Below the pieces are notes generated by a model. The model searched no databases and was not told the DNA's origin. It was given only the letters and a program-made list of their open reading frames with translations. This document shows positions 49,251-60,825 of a stretch of 64,000 bases of DNA, one piece after another. The stretch lies in NCBI RefSeq assembly GCF_007655135.1, contig NC_045128.1, positions 31,652,811-31,716,810 on the forward strand, read 5' to 3'. Position 1 is the first letter of the stretch. The number at the start of each line of letters is the position of its first letter. Source of the stretch: Punica granatum (taxonomy: Eukaryota > Streptophyta > Magnoliopsida > Myrtales > Lythraceae). The translations under genes and the position numbers were made by a program.

Positions 49251-50214
49251 AATTGCAACAATTTTTTTTCTTTTTTCTTTTTAATGATGGCAAAGGAGGG
49301 CCATCATCATATGTATGTGTATATCATATACATACACAAGCATATGTATGTCTTGTATTTCTCTTGATACTGAATAGAGAGAAATGTTTTTGTATCTATA
49401 CTTTTGTTTCATTTTTGGGATAAATATATAAATACACGATGTTATTAATTGGAAGAAACACACATTGCCAATTCTTGATATTATTTTCTGCCCGACGTAT
49501 GTATACTCGACTTAAAGCTCAGCTTCCTCGCTGTATTACACACCGTGATGGCTGCTTCATCGAAATATACTAGGATTTCGATATTAGATAATATATATCA
49601 GTAGCTGACAATTAGCGTCCAATTATTCGATCATTTTTTATTGGATATTAACTGATTCACAGTAGTATTATGTTGGAAATGGTCCTATATAAGGGGAGAA
49701 ATTATTAAGTTAAAATGATATAACTATTCCATGTGGTTTGAATTAATTGAGTATCTAAAAAACATTATTTTTAAATAATTTGTTGATCAATTCAATTCTT
49801 CAGTACGTATTTTGGTATCCGAAAGCCCAAAGGGTTCGGACTAGTCCAATTAGAGTGGATCGGCCCACTAAGAGGTAAAATTCATATTGTGTAGATTTTC
49901 TCCATCCACAATATTCGAACTCTAGACCTTGCTTAATGAAAATAAATATCGAACTATTTAAATCGGTCCACGTTGGTTTGAGAGTAGAATTTGACATTGT
50001 CTATTTCACTAAGTTCACAACGTTTCTATATTTTGATCACTTGTGTACTCTTTCATCGCATCGGATTATGTGCTACTTACAATTACTGTTTTTGACTCTG
50101 CCTATGTTTTTTATTTGAATATCATTTGCTAGTCTCATCTTTTAGGTACGTAGGGTTTCTCTTGGGGTTCTTGGAATTTCAGGAGAATCTTTATACACCT
50201 CTCAATTCATATCA
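49251..50214. other. Intergenic stretch without a recognised gene
   Basis: AT-rich. At 49800-49960 there is a phrase ('ccgaactctagaccttgctt'-like) often seen in plant retroelement or SINE remnants, but I cannot define an element. Confidence 0.4.
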
Positions 50215-50464
50215 TTGTTCAATTTTAATCTTTGAACAAAAGCTCTAAAATCACGATGAAACTACTAATATAGAAATTAGGACGTCTTATACGTGTTATT
50301 TAAAGAATATGGCATAAATATATTCAATGTACGTCGTGTTAGTACACTAGTAATGGAAACTACTCGGCAATTATGAATTGTGGATCCCTTGAAAATCCTC
50401 TTTTCTAATTGGGGTATCATCTTTTATGCTCTTTGTAATTATATAAGTTGTTATCAATAATTTA
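50215..50464 (+). repeat. Copy of the 33851-34110 spacer
   Basis: Nearly identical to 33849-34110 ('ggacgtcttatacgtg', 'agtacactagtaatggaaa'). The left copy has an extra 19-bp tandem 'agtacactagtaatggaaa'. It stops where segment S6 begins. Confidence 0.85.
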
Positions 50465-52437
50465 GGTGGCATCTTGCCTTGGGTCTCTTGGGCGTACTCG
50501 AGTTGAGCAGAGTTGAAAGCTGCCAGGTAGATCCCTTAATTTGCTGAACTAATTCACATTCAAGTCTCTCGAGCTCGGCTAAGTTGACATTTGAAAAAGT
50601 TTACGCTTAGCTATAGGCTCGACTCGGTTATTTTAAAGCTTTTATGCAGCAACTATTTCAAGCCTTATTTTCCCAGTTCTCCAAGCTAATAGGAATTTTC
50701 AGTTGGGCATAGTCAAAACTCAGAATATTGGCTTTTGCAAGCATTTTGTGGTATGAGAAAGCCACATCAAAACTTTGATTATTTTCGACAAATAGGGTGA
50801 GAACGCCTCGTAATTTTATCAGGATTCAGAAAAATGGATATTGAAACTCCTTATCATGAATTCTAATTAGTTTTTGAATAGCTTAATTAATAAATTTGAA
50901 AAATCAAACCCATTGCTTGTCTAAAATAAATATCCTCCAAGCACTTTTGCGTTTGGGTGGTACATGCAGGTTTAAGACATTGGCATCATGCCATCATTAT
51001 ATAAATCCATCGAAGCAGAAGAAAAATAATAATTATAATACAAGCATTGCGTCATAAACGATGTCATATACATTTTTCTATGGTGTTCATATCTTAATGT
51101 GAAAATTATTATGTGCTTCTTCCTAGTCGATATGGACAGACATAATAACTTGTCTACACTTATATGTTCATGCAATAAAAGTTCTCAATTTAATTCACCC
51201 AAAAAAAAAAGTGTTCTCAATTCAAATAGAGAGGATTAATTTGGAAGATAAGGCAAGTGGATTGACGTAATTACTCCTCTTGCTTGCGGTGTAAGTAAGC
51301 TTTCGAATCAGATGGTGATACTGGTACCAAGTAGAGCAAAGTTGAACTCGCTCAGATGACGCAATCCGAGGCCATCTGCCTCTCTCGGTTGGCAAATTGG
51401 ATCCCATCTTGTTCAAGAGCCCTCCCGTAACTACCAGCCCATGCCCGATCTTATGTTGATTAATTCCCTAAGGCCGATTGATATCTAAGAACAACACAGG
51501 CATTACCAAGGTTTGCGTTGTACAAAGAATTTGTGTTGTAATTTGTCTTCTAATAATCTTAGTAACCAGTAAAATAAAAACAAAATATTATGTTGCAATT
51601 AGTCTAGGAGCAGGGCACTCATGATCTTGTCTTTTCGTTCCCCTAAATTCCAACATTATTTTCTGAGTGAAAATAAATTTCCACATAGTAATTATATGGA
51701 ACCAGCCGCTGCTGTAATTAAGCTTAATCTTAGTTGAAAATTACTTCTTCAAGTTGGTTATTAATTACTCTTCCGTATACGTGATCCAAATCAGAGGTTT
51801 ATTCATCAAAAAATAATAATAATAAAGTTTTGAGTTTCACTGAAGTAAATCAGATCCACATATTTATTCATTTCGCTTCAGTGGGACTCCAAGTTCTTCC
51901 TTCTCCTTCCTCCCCATGGCAGCAGTGGCACATCTAACTAGTTAGTCGGACTCGACATAAATTTGTTTTGTTCTAATTTTCCTTAAACTACATATATGTA
52001 AGATCAGCGCAAGCTCAGTTCTTTATCGGGGGTGAGACCGTGAAGGCTTAATTAGCAGCTCCAGTCTGTCGTAGTGAATTGTGACATGTATAGACAAATA
52101 TATATACATATATATATATATGTATAACTTCATTTTATTATTGTGATAAAAAGTTGAATGGATATGGCTTATAAATTCATAGAGAGAGTAAACTTCATAG
52201 AGGAAGATTTCCTGGACGCCCCAGACAATTCACTATAACGTGATATATCATCCCAAAATATTATAGTTCCTATGATCCACTTCGATGGAGGTTCCCTCGA
52301 AGGTGGTTTTTCAAGTAGATCCATAACATCATCAAATCAATTAGACTATAGATTGTTTAATCCTTTCTTATTCCTCTTTCTCTAGCATCATGCATTATAT
52401 ATAATATAGTCAGAGAGCCTAAGAATATATTCCTGAC
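50465..52437 (+). repeat. Duplicated 3'-flank segment, copy S6
   Basis: Matches S3 and S5 inverted and S2 directly, with a different block at 51250-51450. It carries uninterrupted sites for the foldback (near 50948), Pack-MULE (near 51020) and AT-rich MITE (near 51866). It leads directly into gene copy E. Confidence 0.85.
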
Positions 52438-52580
52438 TTACTCGACCTCCGTCTCCTGACTCTCTTCCTCCTTCGACTCCGGGGTGGAAGAAACCGATTG
52501 CTGCGACTCAGCTGCATCGACATTGCTCTCGGTCTTTCGGGCTCCCCTTCGGCTCGTCCCTTCTTTGCGTTTAGCTATCC

Positions 52581-54330
52581 TATTGGGAATTGGTGTATGC
52601 CCCAGAGGCAATTTGTCGTCAATTCTGTAATATGACATGTATTTTATTATAACACGAGGCATTTCTGTTATTGTGTGGATTGCGCTAAATATTAATTTTA
52701 CACAATAACGTCATTGGAATAGTAGGCTCAATAGGCATCAAGTGTGATTTGATTGTGAGATCCTATAATTACTGAACACTATTCCTAAATGTCCCCAGTC
52801 GGAGTATTATCGTTAATTAGGACGACGATAATACGGTTAGACTAATGTGCTGTTGATTGATGACCAAGTCTTACAGGTCATGGATGTGGAGACATCGAGT
52901 CACACTGCAAATATACATTAAGAGTAATATGTACCGGACTGACACGTCATGAGACTGCTACATGGGTTGTTACTTGATTGTTATTAGCAGATCTCATAGT
53001 AACTATGGCACAATGGTCCTTTAACTTGAGGTTACCATTGATTCATACATGTAATGTCGTATACTTTGATATTGTCAAACGCCACCGTAACAGATTGGTT
53101 ATAAAAGACAATTATTGGGCATGCCACAAAGCATGGAAATGAATGTGAGTGACCAAGATAAAATTTGTCATTCCTACGTAACAAGAGCGATATCTCACGG
53201 CCACTTGATGGGAAGAGACTAAAAGTGTATGCATACCCAAATGAGTCGATATAATGATATCGAACTTATTTGTTCTGATAGACTTACCCGATAAACGAAG
53301 AAAGAGAGATTGAGCTATACAAGGATGACATGACCATGCCTTGGGCTCAATAGAGATATATATGACAAAGGGATTATACTGTATAGTAACATATGTCCCA
53401 AAGTTCGTCAAGAAATTGACTTTTCGATTACTTGAGTAACAGTGATGCATTGTTAGATACGGCTCATTGTTTGTAATATTGAAATAGAGATTTCGATACT
53501 ACTGTCAACGTAATTGAGAACCTATAGGGTCACACATGACGACTAAATTAACGAGATATTTTGAAACAATAAAATTTTCTACTAGAGATTAGATGATTTA
53601 AGGTGCGACCGTTTAATTAGATATTTAATGGGATTAAATTTACCGATTAATTAGACTCGATTTATTAGATTTAATGGTGTGTCAAGTGGCTATGTTCTAT
53701 GGAACCACTTGGAACCAATTTTGTGAAAACACATGGTGGATGTGTAGGAAGACATATGAGCCAATTGTTTGATGTCACTGTACACATGGGCCATTGAAAT
53801 GTATATATTTATACATACACATGGGCAAATCAAGAGATGCCATTTACCTATACACATGGGCCATTCATATGTAGCCATTTATGACATTCACATGGGCAAA
53901 TCAAGAGGTGTCATTTACCTAGACACATGGCAAATTGGAAACCTCCAAATCAAAAACTTATGTATATAGATATATAGAGCTCAAGAATGAGAGGGAGATA
54001 AGGAGATAGAAATGCATATCTAAGTGCATGAAAATTCGGGTTGAATCGTTTAACTCGAATAGGTCCATTAGACTAGTAACTTTAGGTGTCGCACCGGTGT
54101 TTCCTTCGAGAGTTGGCTGCTAGTACTGTCGATCTCGAAGATCCATCGATAAAGTTGGTGTGGATACTTGTAAAGGCATCACACTTGAGGCGCTTGGTCG
54201 ACAATTTTAAAATTTCAGGTATGCTTTATCTATTCCTATTCTTCTGGTAGGTTTTGGGATCTAGTTTTAAGGGTAGGAAATTTTGAATTTCTCATTCTTT
54301 TACCCTTTTATAGACCTTGTGAAACTAGCA
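52581..54330. mobile_element. Solo LTR (1750 bp), 5-bp target duplication
   Basis: Inserted in gene copy E between perfect TATCC direct repeats at 52576-52580 and 54331-54335; copies A and D read straight through. It starts TATTGGGAATTGGTGTATGC (the expected TG is mutated to TA) and ends GAAACTAGCA. There is no internal coding region, primer-binding site or second LTR, so it is what remains after LTR-LTR recombination. The sequence style suggests Ty1/copia, by inference. A tandem module around 'cacatgggcaaatcaagag' lies at 53780-53940. Confidence 0.8.
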
Positions 54331-54635
54331 TATCCACCTAGCAATACCTTTTATCATGCCCCTCGATATTCCGTTTGTAGGTGAAGAGACCATTGTAGAT
54401 GGTCAAGAAGGCAATCACCACCACGGTGATATTGCCTAGTACGGCCCACGAGCTGCGGTGGTGGTGGTGGGCGGTAGCGATTGGTGGAGCTCTTTCCACG
54501 ACGATCACTGGGGGAAAGCACGTATAAAAGGGACACATCGTGGGTGGCGGAGGAGGAGGCGGAGGCAGCGGAGGGGTCGGAGGAAACTGAATGGGAAAAG
54601 GAAATTCTAGTGGAGGTAGGGGTGGGAGTCATAAT

Positions 54636-55254
54636 AACAGATGAGATTTCTTGTCACAAAAGTAGTGGATAACTTGTTGTTGGTCTTGTCAAAATAAGCT
54701 TGTCCTAATAAGTATATTATGACAAGATAATGCTCGATTACAATATCTTATAACTTATTGTGATAAACTTATTTTCGCTATAAAACATTATATAATGTGT
54801 GTCACAATATATGAAAATATGTATATACATATATGTTAGCTAGTTATTATGGGAATACTTGGTTCGTGAAACTCGCACAATATTGAAGATATGTGTATAC
54901 ATATAAATATATATGTATCTAAATACATATTAAATATATGCATTATGAGACTTTATTCAGTGTAATTAAATATTCTTATCACAATATACAAATTAAGTAT
55001 GTATATACATGCATATTAAGTATGTATATACATATATGTTACTTATTATGGGAATAATTGGTTTTCAGCGCTCACACGACATTGAAGATATGTATATACA
55101 CATAAATATATATGTATCTACATACATATTAAGTATGTGCATTATGAGACTTTATTTAGTGTAATTTAACATTCTTATCACAATATAATTTTCTTATGAT
55201 AAATTTTTGTTTGTAGCAATATAATTTGTCACAATATACAAAATTTCTTGTAGC
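54636..55254. mobile_element. Insertion of about 620 bp, class unclear
   Basis: Interrupts the Pro-rich part of copy E. It contains a direct duplication of about 200 bp (54810-54995 and 55015-55195, 'atgtatctacatacatatta'). The right edge reads GCTACAAGAAATTTT on the complement, recalling CACTA-type ends, but the left edge does not mirror it. Confidence 0.55.
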
Positions 55255-55708
55255 GAGTGGGATGGTGGAGGACCAAAAAACTCCACATGATGGAGTTTCC
55301 TTGATTTCATATTTTTCTTCTTCTTCTTCTTCTTCATCGCGATGGTTTCGAGGGCTGTTGAAATAATGGGGTGAGAAGGATGGATTCGTCGATTGATGAA
55401 TCGGGTCTTGTAGTCTCCGGATTGGTTGGAGGAGAGCTAGTAGATCGAACACCTTCACCAAGCCTAAAGAAAGGATCAACTTAGATACCTCTTTGTTCAC
55501 TATATTCCTGGTTTGCTAAAACGCACGGAGTGGCAGTGACTCGCGCAAGTCGAGTGAATGTTAGAAGTGAGACGGGATACATGCATTTATAGAGTGAGGG
55601 TGAGGGGGGGAGGAGAGAAATTTCCAACTTTAGAATAGTGCACTTGCCGCGAGAGAGTGAAGAAGGCAGAGAGAAGTGAGAGAGCGAGAGAACATATCTA
55701 AGAAGAGT

Positions 55709-56003
55709 AACCGTTTGGTTTTATAATTTGATTTTAACTTTACTCTACTTATCTTCAATTCAACAATACAATTATTAATTTTTCTTTTTTCTTCAATTTT
55801 TTTAATCATTCAATTCAATTTTTAATATTAGATTCTCTCAACTATTCATTATCTTTTTTCACAATTCAACAACGCAATCATTATTTTCTCTCAACTATTC
55901 ATTACTTTTTCACATTTTTTCTCATAATTCAACAACACAATCATTACAAATAAATTTAAATCAAAACTCAACTCTACTCAACTATAAAATTAAACACAAA
56001 AAC
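55709..56003. mobile_element. AT-rich MITE, copy 2
   Basis: Same interior as 23400-23746 ('aattcaacaacacaatcattac') and same CCGTTTGGTTTTATAA start. The right end is diverged. It lies 0.4 kb upstream of gene copy E. Confidence 0.75.
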
Positions 56004-56062
56004 TTTGATTAAAACAACTGGTATTCGAAACAAATTCAAGTTTTCCACGAAACAACTGTCCG

Positions 56063-56144
56063 GTTGATTTCTACTTATACACATATATGTATATATATAT
56101 ATATATATTCAGCAGTTCTTATCTTCTGCTACTATATATAGCAG
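56063..56144 (+). repeat. Direct repeat bracketing the mitochondrial insert, left
   Basis: 'ggttgatttctacttatac', a dinucleotide tract, then 'cagttcttatcttctgctac' recurs at 60493-60596 with a different dinucleotide tract. The two copies frame the 56.8-60.4 kb insert. Confidence 0.75.
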
Positions 56145-56839
56145 AAGGATTCTCTGTTTCGTCTCTTCCTCGAACTTACATGTGGAGGGTGGGTGCGGGA
56201 AAGTTCAGTTCGATTTCTAGCATGAACTGTAACTGTCCCAAATTATTATCATTTGGTTGAATATTATTTCGCTGAACACACTAATTTCTCTCTGTTTATA
56301 GTAGAGTAGAGATGAGAACCATATCATCATCATCATCGTATTTTATTTAAGAAAAAAATAATGTTAAACTAATTAGATATTTTCTTTTCAAAAATAGGTA
56401 GAAATTAAAAGTCAAATAATAAAATAGCAATATCAAGACACAAACTTAAGGAAAACATGGACTTATTGAGCAACGTGATTAGATAAAACTGAGCTTTTCT
56501 TTTTGAAATAAATATTATAGTATTTTATCATATTGAATTCTAACATTTATTTAACTTTTTCTTTTTTTTTTTGGCTCTGTAAATTGACAATCTCATGATA
56601 CCTTCTCTTGATTGGTTATTAGAGTAAGCATCAAATAAAAAATAATTAGACAAAAAAATAATTAAATAACCATGTGCAAAGATTGGTTGTAAAACTAATT
56701 CCTTGGAATTTAAGCTGATGCTCGAGTGCCAAGCTAAGGGGAGTTTCAAACCTCCAAAACTTATTTCTATTCTTTTTTTTTTTAAAATTGTGACTATTCT
56801 CCTTTTATCTTAATAAATGTATATGTGTATATATATATC

Positions 56840-57007
56840 AGCAGCGAATTCCCCATACAGATAGAGGCGCCTCTCAAAAAGGTACTCCGGAGGCTTCGGG
56901 ATCGAGGTATCATTAGCCGAAGAAGACCCTGGCCAATCCATGTGGCCCACTTGACGAATGTCAGCGACGGAGACATCGTAAATTGGTCCGCGGGCCTCGC
57001 TGTGTCG
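56840..57007 (+). pseudogene. matR: matR fragment (mitochondrial maturase)
   Basis: Reads SSEFPIQIEAPLKKVLRRLR then ISRRRPWPIHVAHLTNVSDG and NWSAGLAVS. This is the C-terminal region of MatR, the maturase encoded in a nad1 intron. About 56 of some 650 residues are present. Differences from the usual plant sequence are mild. It breaks into a Ty1/copia fragment at about 57005. Confidence 0.9.
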
Positions 57008-57165
57008 GAGTAGATGATGCTGTTGGCAAGGGTTGAAGAGAAGGAGTGGAGGATCAATGAAGGCACCATCTCGTTGCATCTCTCCCATTGAGAGAGCTGT
57101 GGGGAAGAAGGATCTGGTTCGGGGATTGTGCCATTCAAAAATGCCAGTTTCTTTTTTGGCACGGA
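57005..57165 (-). pseudogene. Ty1/copia gag fragment
   Basis: The minus-strand frame KKLAFLNGTIPEPDPSSPQL, then WERCNEMVPSLILHSFSSTL and NSIIYSD fits the N-terminal gag region of plant copia polyproteins (the W-RCN-MV-SWI-NS pattern). It touches the matR fragment directly. Plant mitochondrial genomes often carry such nuclear retroelement scraps, so it may have travelled with the mitochondrial DNA. Confidence 0.75.
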
Positions 57166-57665
57166 GAGCCATCTTCATGGCTCGAAACCTGGTGGCCTAA
57201 TTCTCACCACTATATAGAATAGGATAGGAGTGAGGGGAACACCGTCAACAGAGTCGACAAAGCAGCGTACTCTCTCGACCGGGTCATCAAAAAAAAATAC
57301 TGCTAAATCTTTCCGAAGTGAGAGAAGGAGGGAAGGCACACTACAACTAACATAACAGCCAGCTGAAAAAGGTTAGCTAGCTAGGCTAGCGCGCAATGGC
57401 TTTCTTTCAGCCACTAGTGGCTTATGTAGTGGTCGGCATTCCTACTTGCTCCTCCTTGCCCCCTACTTAAGAATCCAAAGGTCACCTTTGGATGTTGTGG
57501 TGACGCTTTGGTTACGAAGGTTACCGAGGTCTAGGTTTATGGATGGATTTAGTCAGCGAAAGTCCCTCAAACTCAATCAATATCAACAAGATGTCGTGAC
57601 CGGTTAGACGGTTAGGTGCCGGTATGAGTGAATACCAGTTTACCCTGGGCCACCTCGAATGGCGT

Positions 57666-57702
57666 GAGCCGCATGCGGGGAGACGAGCACGTACGGTTTT
57701 TA
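57666..57702 (+). ncRNA. Group II intron domain V (mitochondrial)
   Basis: GAGCCGCATGCGGGGAGACG followed by AGCACGTACGGTTTTT can form the conserved 34-nt domain V hairpin of group II introns (AGC catalytic triad, bulge, GNRA-like loop replaced by GGAGAC). A domain VI-like stem follows (57719-57745). The host gene is not identified. It is a remnant, since no complete intron surrounds it. Confidence 0.75.
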
Positions 57703-58732
57703 GGGGGATCTGGTCGAAAGATGCGCCCCTATCTCTAAAGGGGCGTAAGCCCTTCACTCGCTAGGGGATGGGATTCATTCACTTGCATTCCTGCTAGCAC
57801 TACAAAAAGCTCCGGTCAACATGCCCCTACTACTGCTGTGCAGCCTTTCCTCGGGTTTGTAGAGTCGGGTTTCCCATTTACCCACAACGGAGGAGCCCCC
57901 CCCACCAGGCAGGCGGCCACGGGTCATAACGCACTCTTCGTGAGATGAGGAGCCTAGCCTTTTTCCTCAAATGTCATTGCTAGCAAGAGCAGAGAGATCA
58001 GAACCAACTGCATTACCACCGCATCGGTCTTTGCTATTGGAGCTGGTAGCGCAATGGAAGAAGAAGATGCTCTTACTGTTTTCGAATGCCCTCTTGCTGC
58101 GGATGGAACATCTCAAATGTGAGAAAGTCTTTTCAACCGAAGTGAGCCGAGGAATGAATGAAATGACCTATTTTAGTAGACCTTTGGCTTGACCCTTCGA
58201 GTGGACACAAAAAGCTAACGAGAACTTCGAACGGGCAAAGTTATCTTCTATACGAGCGAGCCTGTCCCCAGTTTTTACTATTAATTATATAGTATAGAAC
58301 CTCCTCGAAGCAAGGAAGGGACTGAATCCACTAGCCAGTCCGTCTATCCCTACCACAACACCTTAACACAAACACAATTAAGTTAAGGCGTGGTGTCAAG
58401 TATAGGTACCTTGTAATCAAGACTTTTATCTGCTAACCAATCATAGACTTTCCATAGTAAACCGAATCTAACTAACGTAGGGTCAGTAGACTCAGTCTTC
58501 CATTTCCGGTTTACGACCGGTGCTTCAAAGAAGTCTTGGAGTAAGAGGGACCACGTTCCAGGAAAAGAAAATCCAATCAAATCGTATATCACTTGATACC
58601 TTTACTCGCATTGGTCATATATAAAGTGTCACCCGGGAATGGTACGAAGACTCACTCTTGAGAGATCCTTTGAATACGACCAGGGGGATAGAAGCCCACG
58701 GAGCGGTAGGCTAAGCCGGAAAGGGAGAGAGT

Positions 58733-58806
58733 CCTGGGCCTTGTACACACCGCCCGTCACACTATGGGAGCTGGCCATGCCCGAAGTCGTTACCTTAACC
58801 GCAAGG
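58733..58806 (+). rRNA. rrn18: rrn18 3' fragment (mitochondrial SSU rRNA)
   Basis: Contains GGGCCTTGTACACACCGCCC and the following GTCACACTATGGGAGCTGG, then 'gaagtcgttaccttaaccgc', the near-universal 3' end of bacterial-type small-subunit rRNA in its plant mitochondrial form. Only about 75 of some 1900 bases are present. Confidence 0.9.
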
Positions 58807-58900
58807 AGCAACCTGATTTTTGCTGATAGTAGTATAGATAGGATCGAAAAGCCAATGACGAAGGGAAAAGACATACCTTAAAAAGTATGGAATGCTCTAC

Positions 58901-58978
58901 CCAAAAGCTCATCTGACCCCAAGGTAGTACGTATCCTGTAAAAGCTGTCACAATCATTAATAAGAAGATTACAACTCC
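58901..58978 (-). pseudogene. cob: cob fragment (mitochondrial cytochrome b)
   Basis: The minus frame reads [20 protein letters not shown] then GQMSFW, the strongly conserved helix of cytochrome b near the heme-binding region. Homology ends right after SFW, where GATVITSL is expected. Only 26 codons are present, embedded in a longer chimeric open frame (to 59257) whose other part I do not recognise. Confidence 0.88.
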
Positions 58979-59640
58979 GGGAAGAGGGGTGAGGCTCTTG
59001 CGGAAGCCCTGCCCGCCCTTCTCTATTTTGAGGGATCCCTCATATTGAGGATTCCAGGCTTCCCAGACTCGTAACAGACGGCTAGGAACAACCATAGAAA
59101 AGAAAAAGAAAAGAAAGAATGACGGATTGCTTGCAGTGAAAATGGAATATCCTATGCAGTTAGCTTTCCTCGGGTGTAATTCAATCTTTCGTTCCCATTG
59201 ATCTAAGAGCTGGTTGAAGGTCTTCCCCGGGGAAACTTCTAACAGGACCGGTAACAATAAGGTACCAGGTTAACTAAAACTATTCTTATTCTCTGGTTGT
59301 TAAGGCCTTATTTTACTGCTGGTCTAGCTAGCCGCCCTATCTCTTCCCGCCGCTTGCTTTTGTGTAAATAAAATGTCAAAGCTTGAAAACTATACTTGTT
59401 GTAGTTTGCTACGTAAGGCACCTAAGCTTGATAACATATCTCACAAAGAGGTGCTTTCGACTCCGTCAAGCCTCCACGAGTAGTAATGAACTATAGAGAG
59501 CTGGTTGTTGACCAACAAAGAAAGAGATGGGCCTTTTTGGGCATTGGTTGAGATAAATCAAGCTTGGACCGACTTAAGTCAAGACTGGCTACCTAGCAAG
59601 AAAACGGCTGCGCTAACGCGCAACGGTGGTCGTCAGAGAC

Positions 59641-59830
59641 GAAAGTCGGCCATAGTGATCCGGGAGTCCCGTGTGGAAGGGCTCTCGCTCAACGGATCAA
59701 AGGTACGCCGGGGATAACAGGCTGATGACTCCCAAGAGCTCTTATTGACGGAGTCGTTTGGCACCTCGATGTCGACTCATCACATCCTGGGGTTGAAGAA
59801 GGTCCCAAGGGTTCAGTTGTTCGCTGATTC
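59641..59830 (+). rRNA. rrn26: rrn26 fragment (mitochondrial LSU rRNA, peptidyl transferase region)
   Basis: Contains 'gtgatccgggagtcccgtg', GGATAACAGGCTGATGACTC and 'gtcgactcatcacatcctgg', the universal peptidyl-transferase-centre segment in plant mitochondrial form. Homology fades after 'gggttcagttgttcgctgatt'. About 190 of some 3500 bases are present. Confidence 0.9.
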
Positions 59831-60492
59831 AACGATTGAACCTTTCCTGGATCAACAGAAAGGGGGATCTACAGAAAGAATGAAGAGAGAACGGAACAGG
59901 ACTGAGCGCCTAGCTTGTTTTCTTATTGATTCCAGGGGCGGCGGCACTCTTGAATGAAATCTATTAGAACCGAATTAGCACTTCTCTCAATTGTCACCGC
60001 CTGGCCTCTCTTGCTACCACGGTAGCTAGCAACTCCTAGCTACAACTCGAACTCCTTAGCTACTAAAACAAGAACTCTTTCACTCGGGCTACTTTTCTTA
60101 CCGGGCAAGTTGGCGGCGCCCTTTTTCATTATCATCTACCGCCTTTCTTTCCTCCCGGCTATTCACGCATGAAGATCGTCGGATGTATGCTCGACTTCGG
60201 TTGCGCATCCAGCAGCGCCACGACAATCGATTAAGTCGTGGAGTTTTCATCGAGATCCAGTCATTCAGTGCAAGTGATATCCTATATAAAGAAATCCGGT
60301 CTTTCTTTTCCAATCCCATCGGTCCAATCATTGCTGAGGGCGGAATGGAAGAAAAGTAATGAAACCTGCGATGGCTACTGAATAACCTCCTTTTACTTTC
60401 TTAATAATAAAAGTATCCAGATAATACATACACGAATAAACTCTCAGGTTCCAGTCCAGGTCTGATATTATTCCTTCCATCTGATCATGTTC

Positions 60493-60596
60493 TGTTGATT
60501 TCTACTTATATACTCACACACACGCACGCACACGCACACGCACACGCACACATATATATATATACCAGTTCCTATCTTCTACTGCTATATATAGCA
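60493..60596 (+). repeat. Direct repeat bracketing the mitochondrial insert, right
   Basis: Second copy of 56063-56144, here with a (CA/CG)n-(TA)n tract in the middle. Confidence 0.75.
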
Positions 60597-60825
60597 CTCA
60601 CGATTTATATTATATTTAGCATCCAAAGACTTTTCTCAATTCAATTAAATAATTAAGCCCGGTCGATTTGCTCGCCCGTATTGTACATTTTTTAGAGAAG
60701 GGCTCCACTATATTCTTGAGAACGTGACCGGTATCATCCTGCATGATCGAATAGCACGATTTCTAGCTAAATCCCCAAATTCAAAATAGATAGATATATC
60801 TATCGACTCTGATGATCATCTACGT

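Larger units (their letters stand above)
52438..55337 (-). pseudogene. Proline-rich membrane protein family, copy E, split by two insertions
   Basis: The pieces in coding order are: start at 55337 (expanded Lys run, MKSRKLHHVEFFG) to about 55255; the Pro-rich, hydrophobic part at 54635-54331 (VVERAPPIATAHHHHRSSWA, VVVIAFLTIYNGLF); and the C-terminus at 52580-52438 (SNVDAAESQQSVSSTPESKE, ending TAA). A 620-bp insertion and a 1750-bp solo LTR separate them. One extra base after FTYKRNIE also shifts the frame. The tail here keeps the longer ESQETEVE ending. Confidence 0.85.
56840..60370. other. Mosaic mitochondrial DNA insertion (NUMT)
   Basis: GC content rises and short pieces of several mitochondrial genes appear in mixed order and orientation: matR, group II intron domain V, rrn18 3' end, cob and rrn26. 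Unassigned open frames of 60-155 codons lie between them, as is common in plant mitochondrial DNA. One of these, at about 60160-60355 (+, YARLRLRIQQRHDNRLSRG, ending GGMEEK), looks protein-like but I cannot name it. The right border is near 60370. It is either one piece of a rearranged mitochondrial genome or several pieces joined on insertion. Confidence 0.85.

Noticed and set aside
58639..58881. Protein frames across the rrn18 fragment
   Set aside because: The sequence is ribosomal RNA; the frames are incidental.
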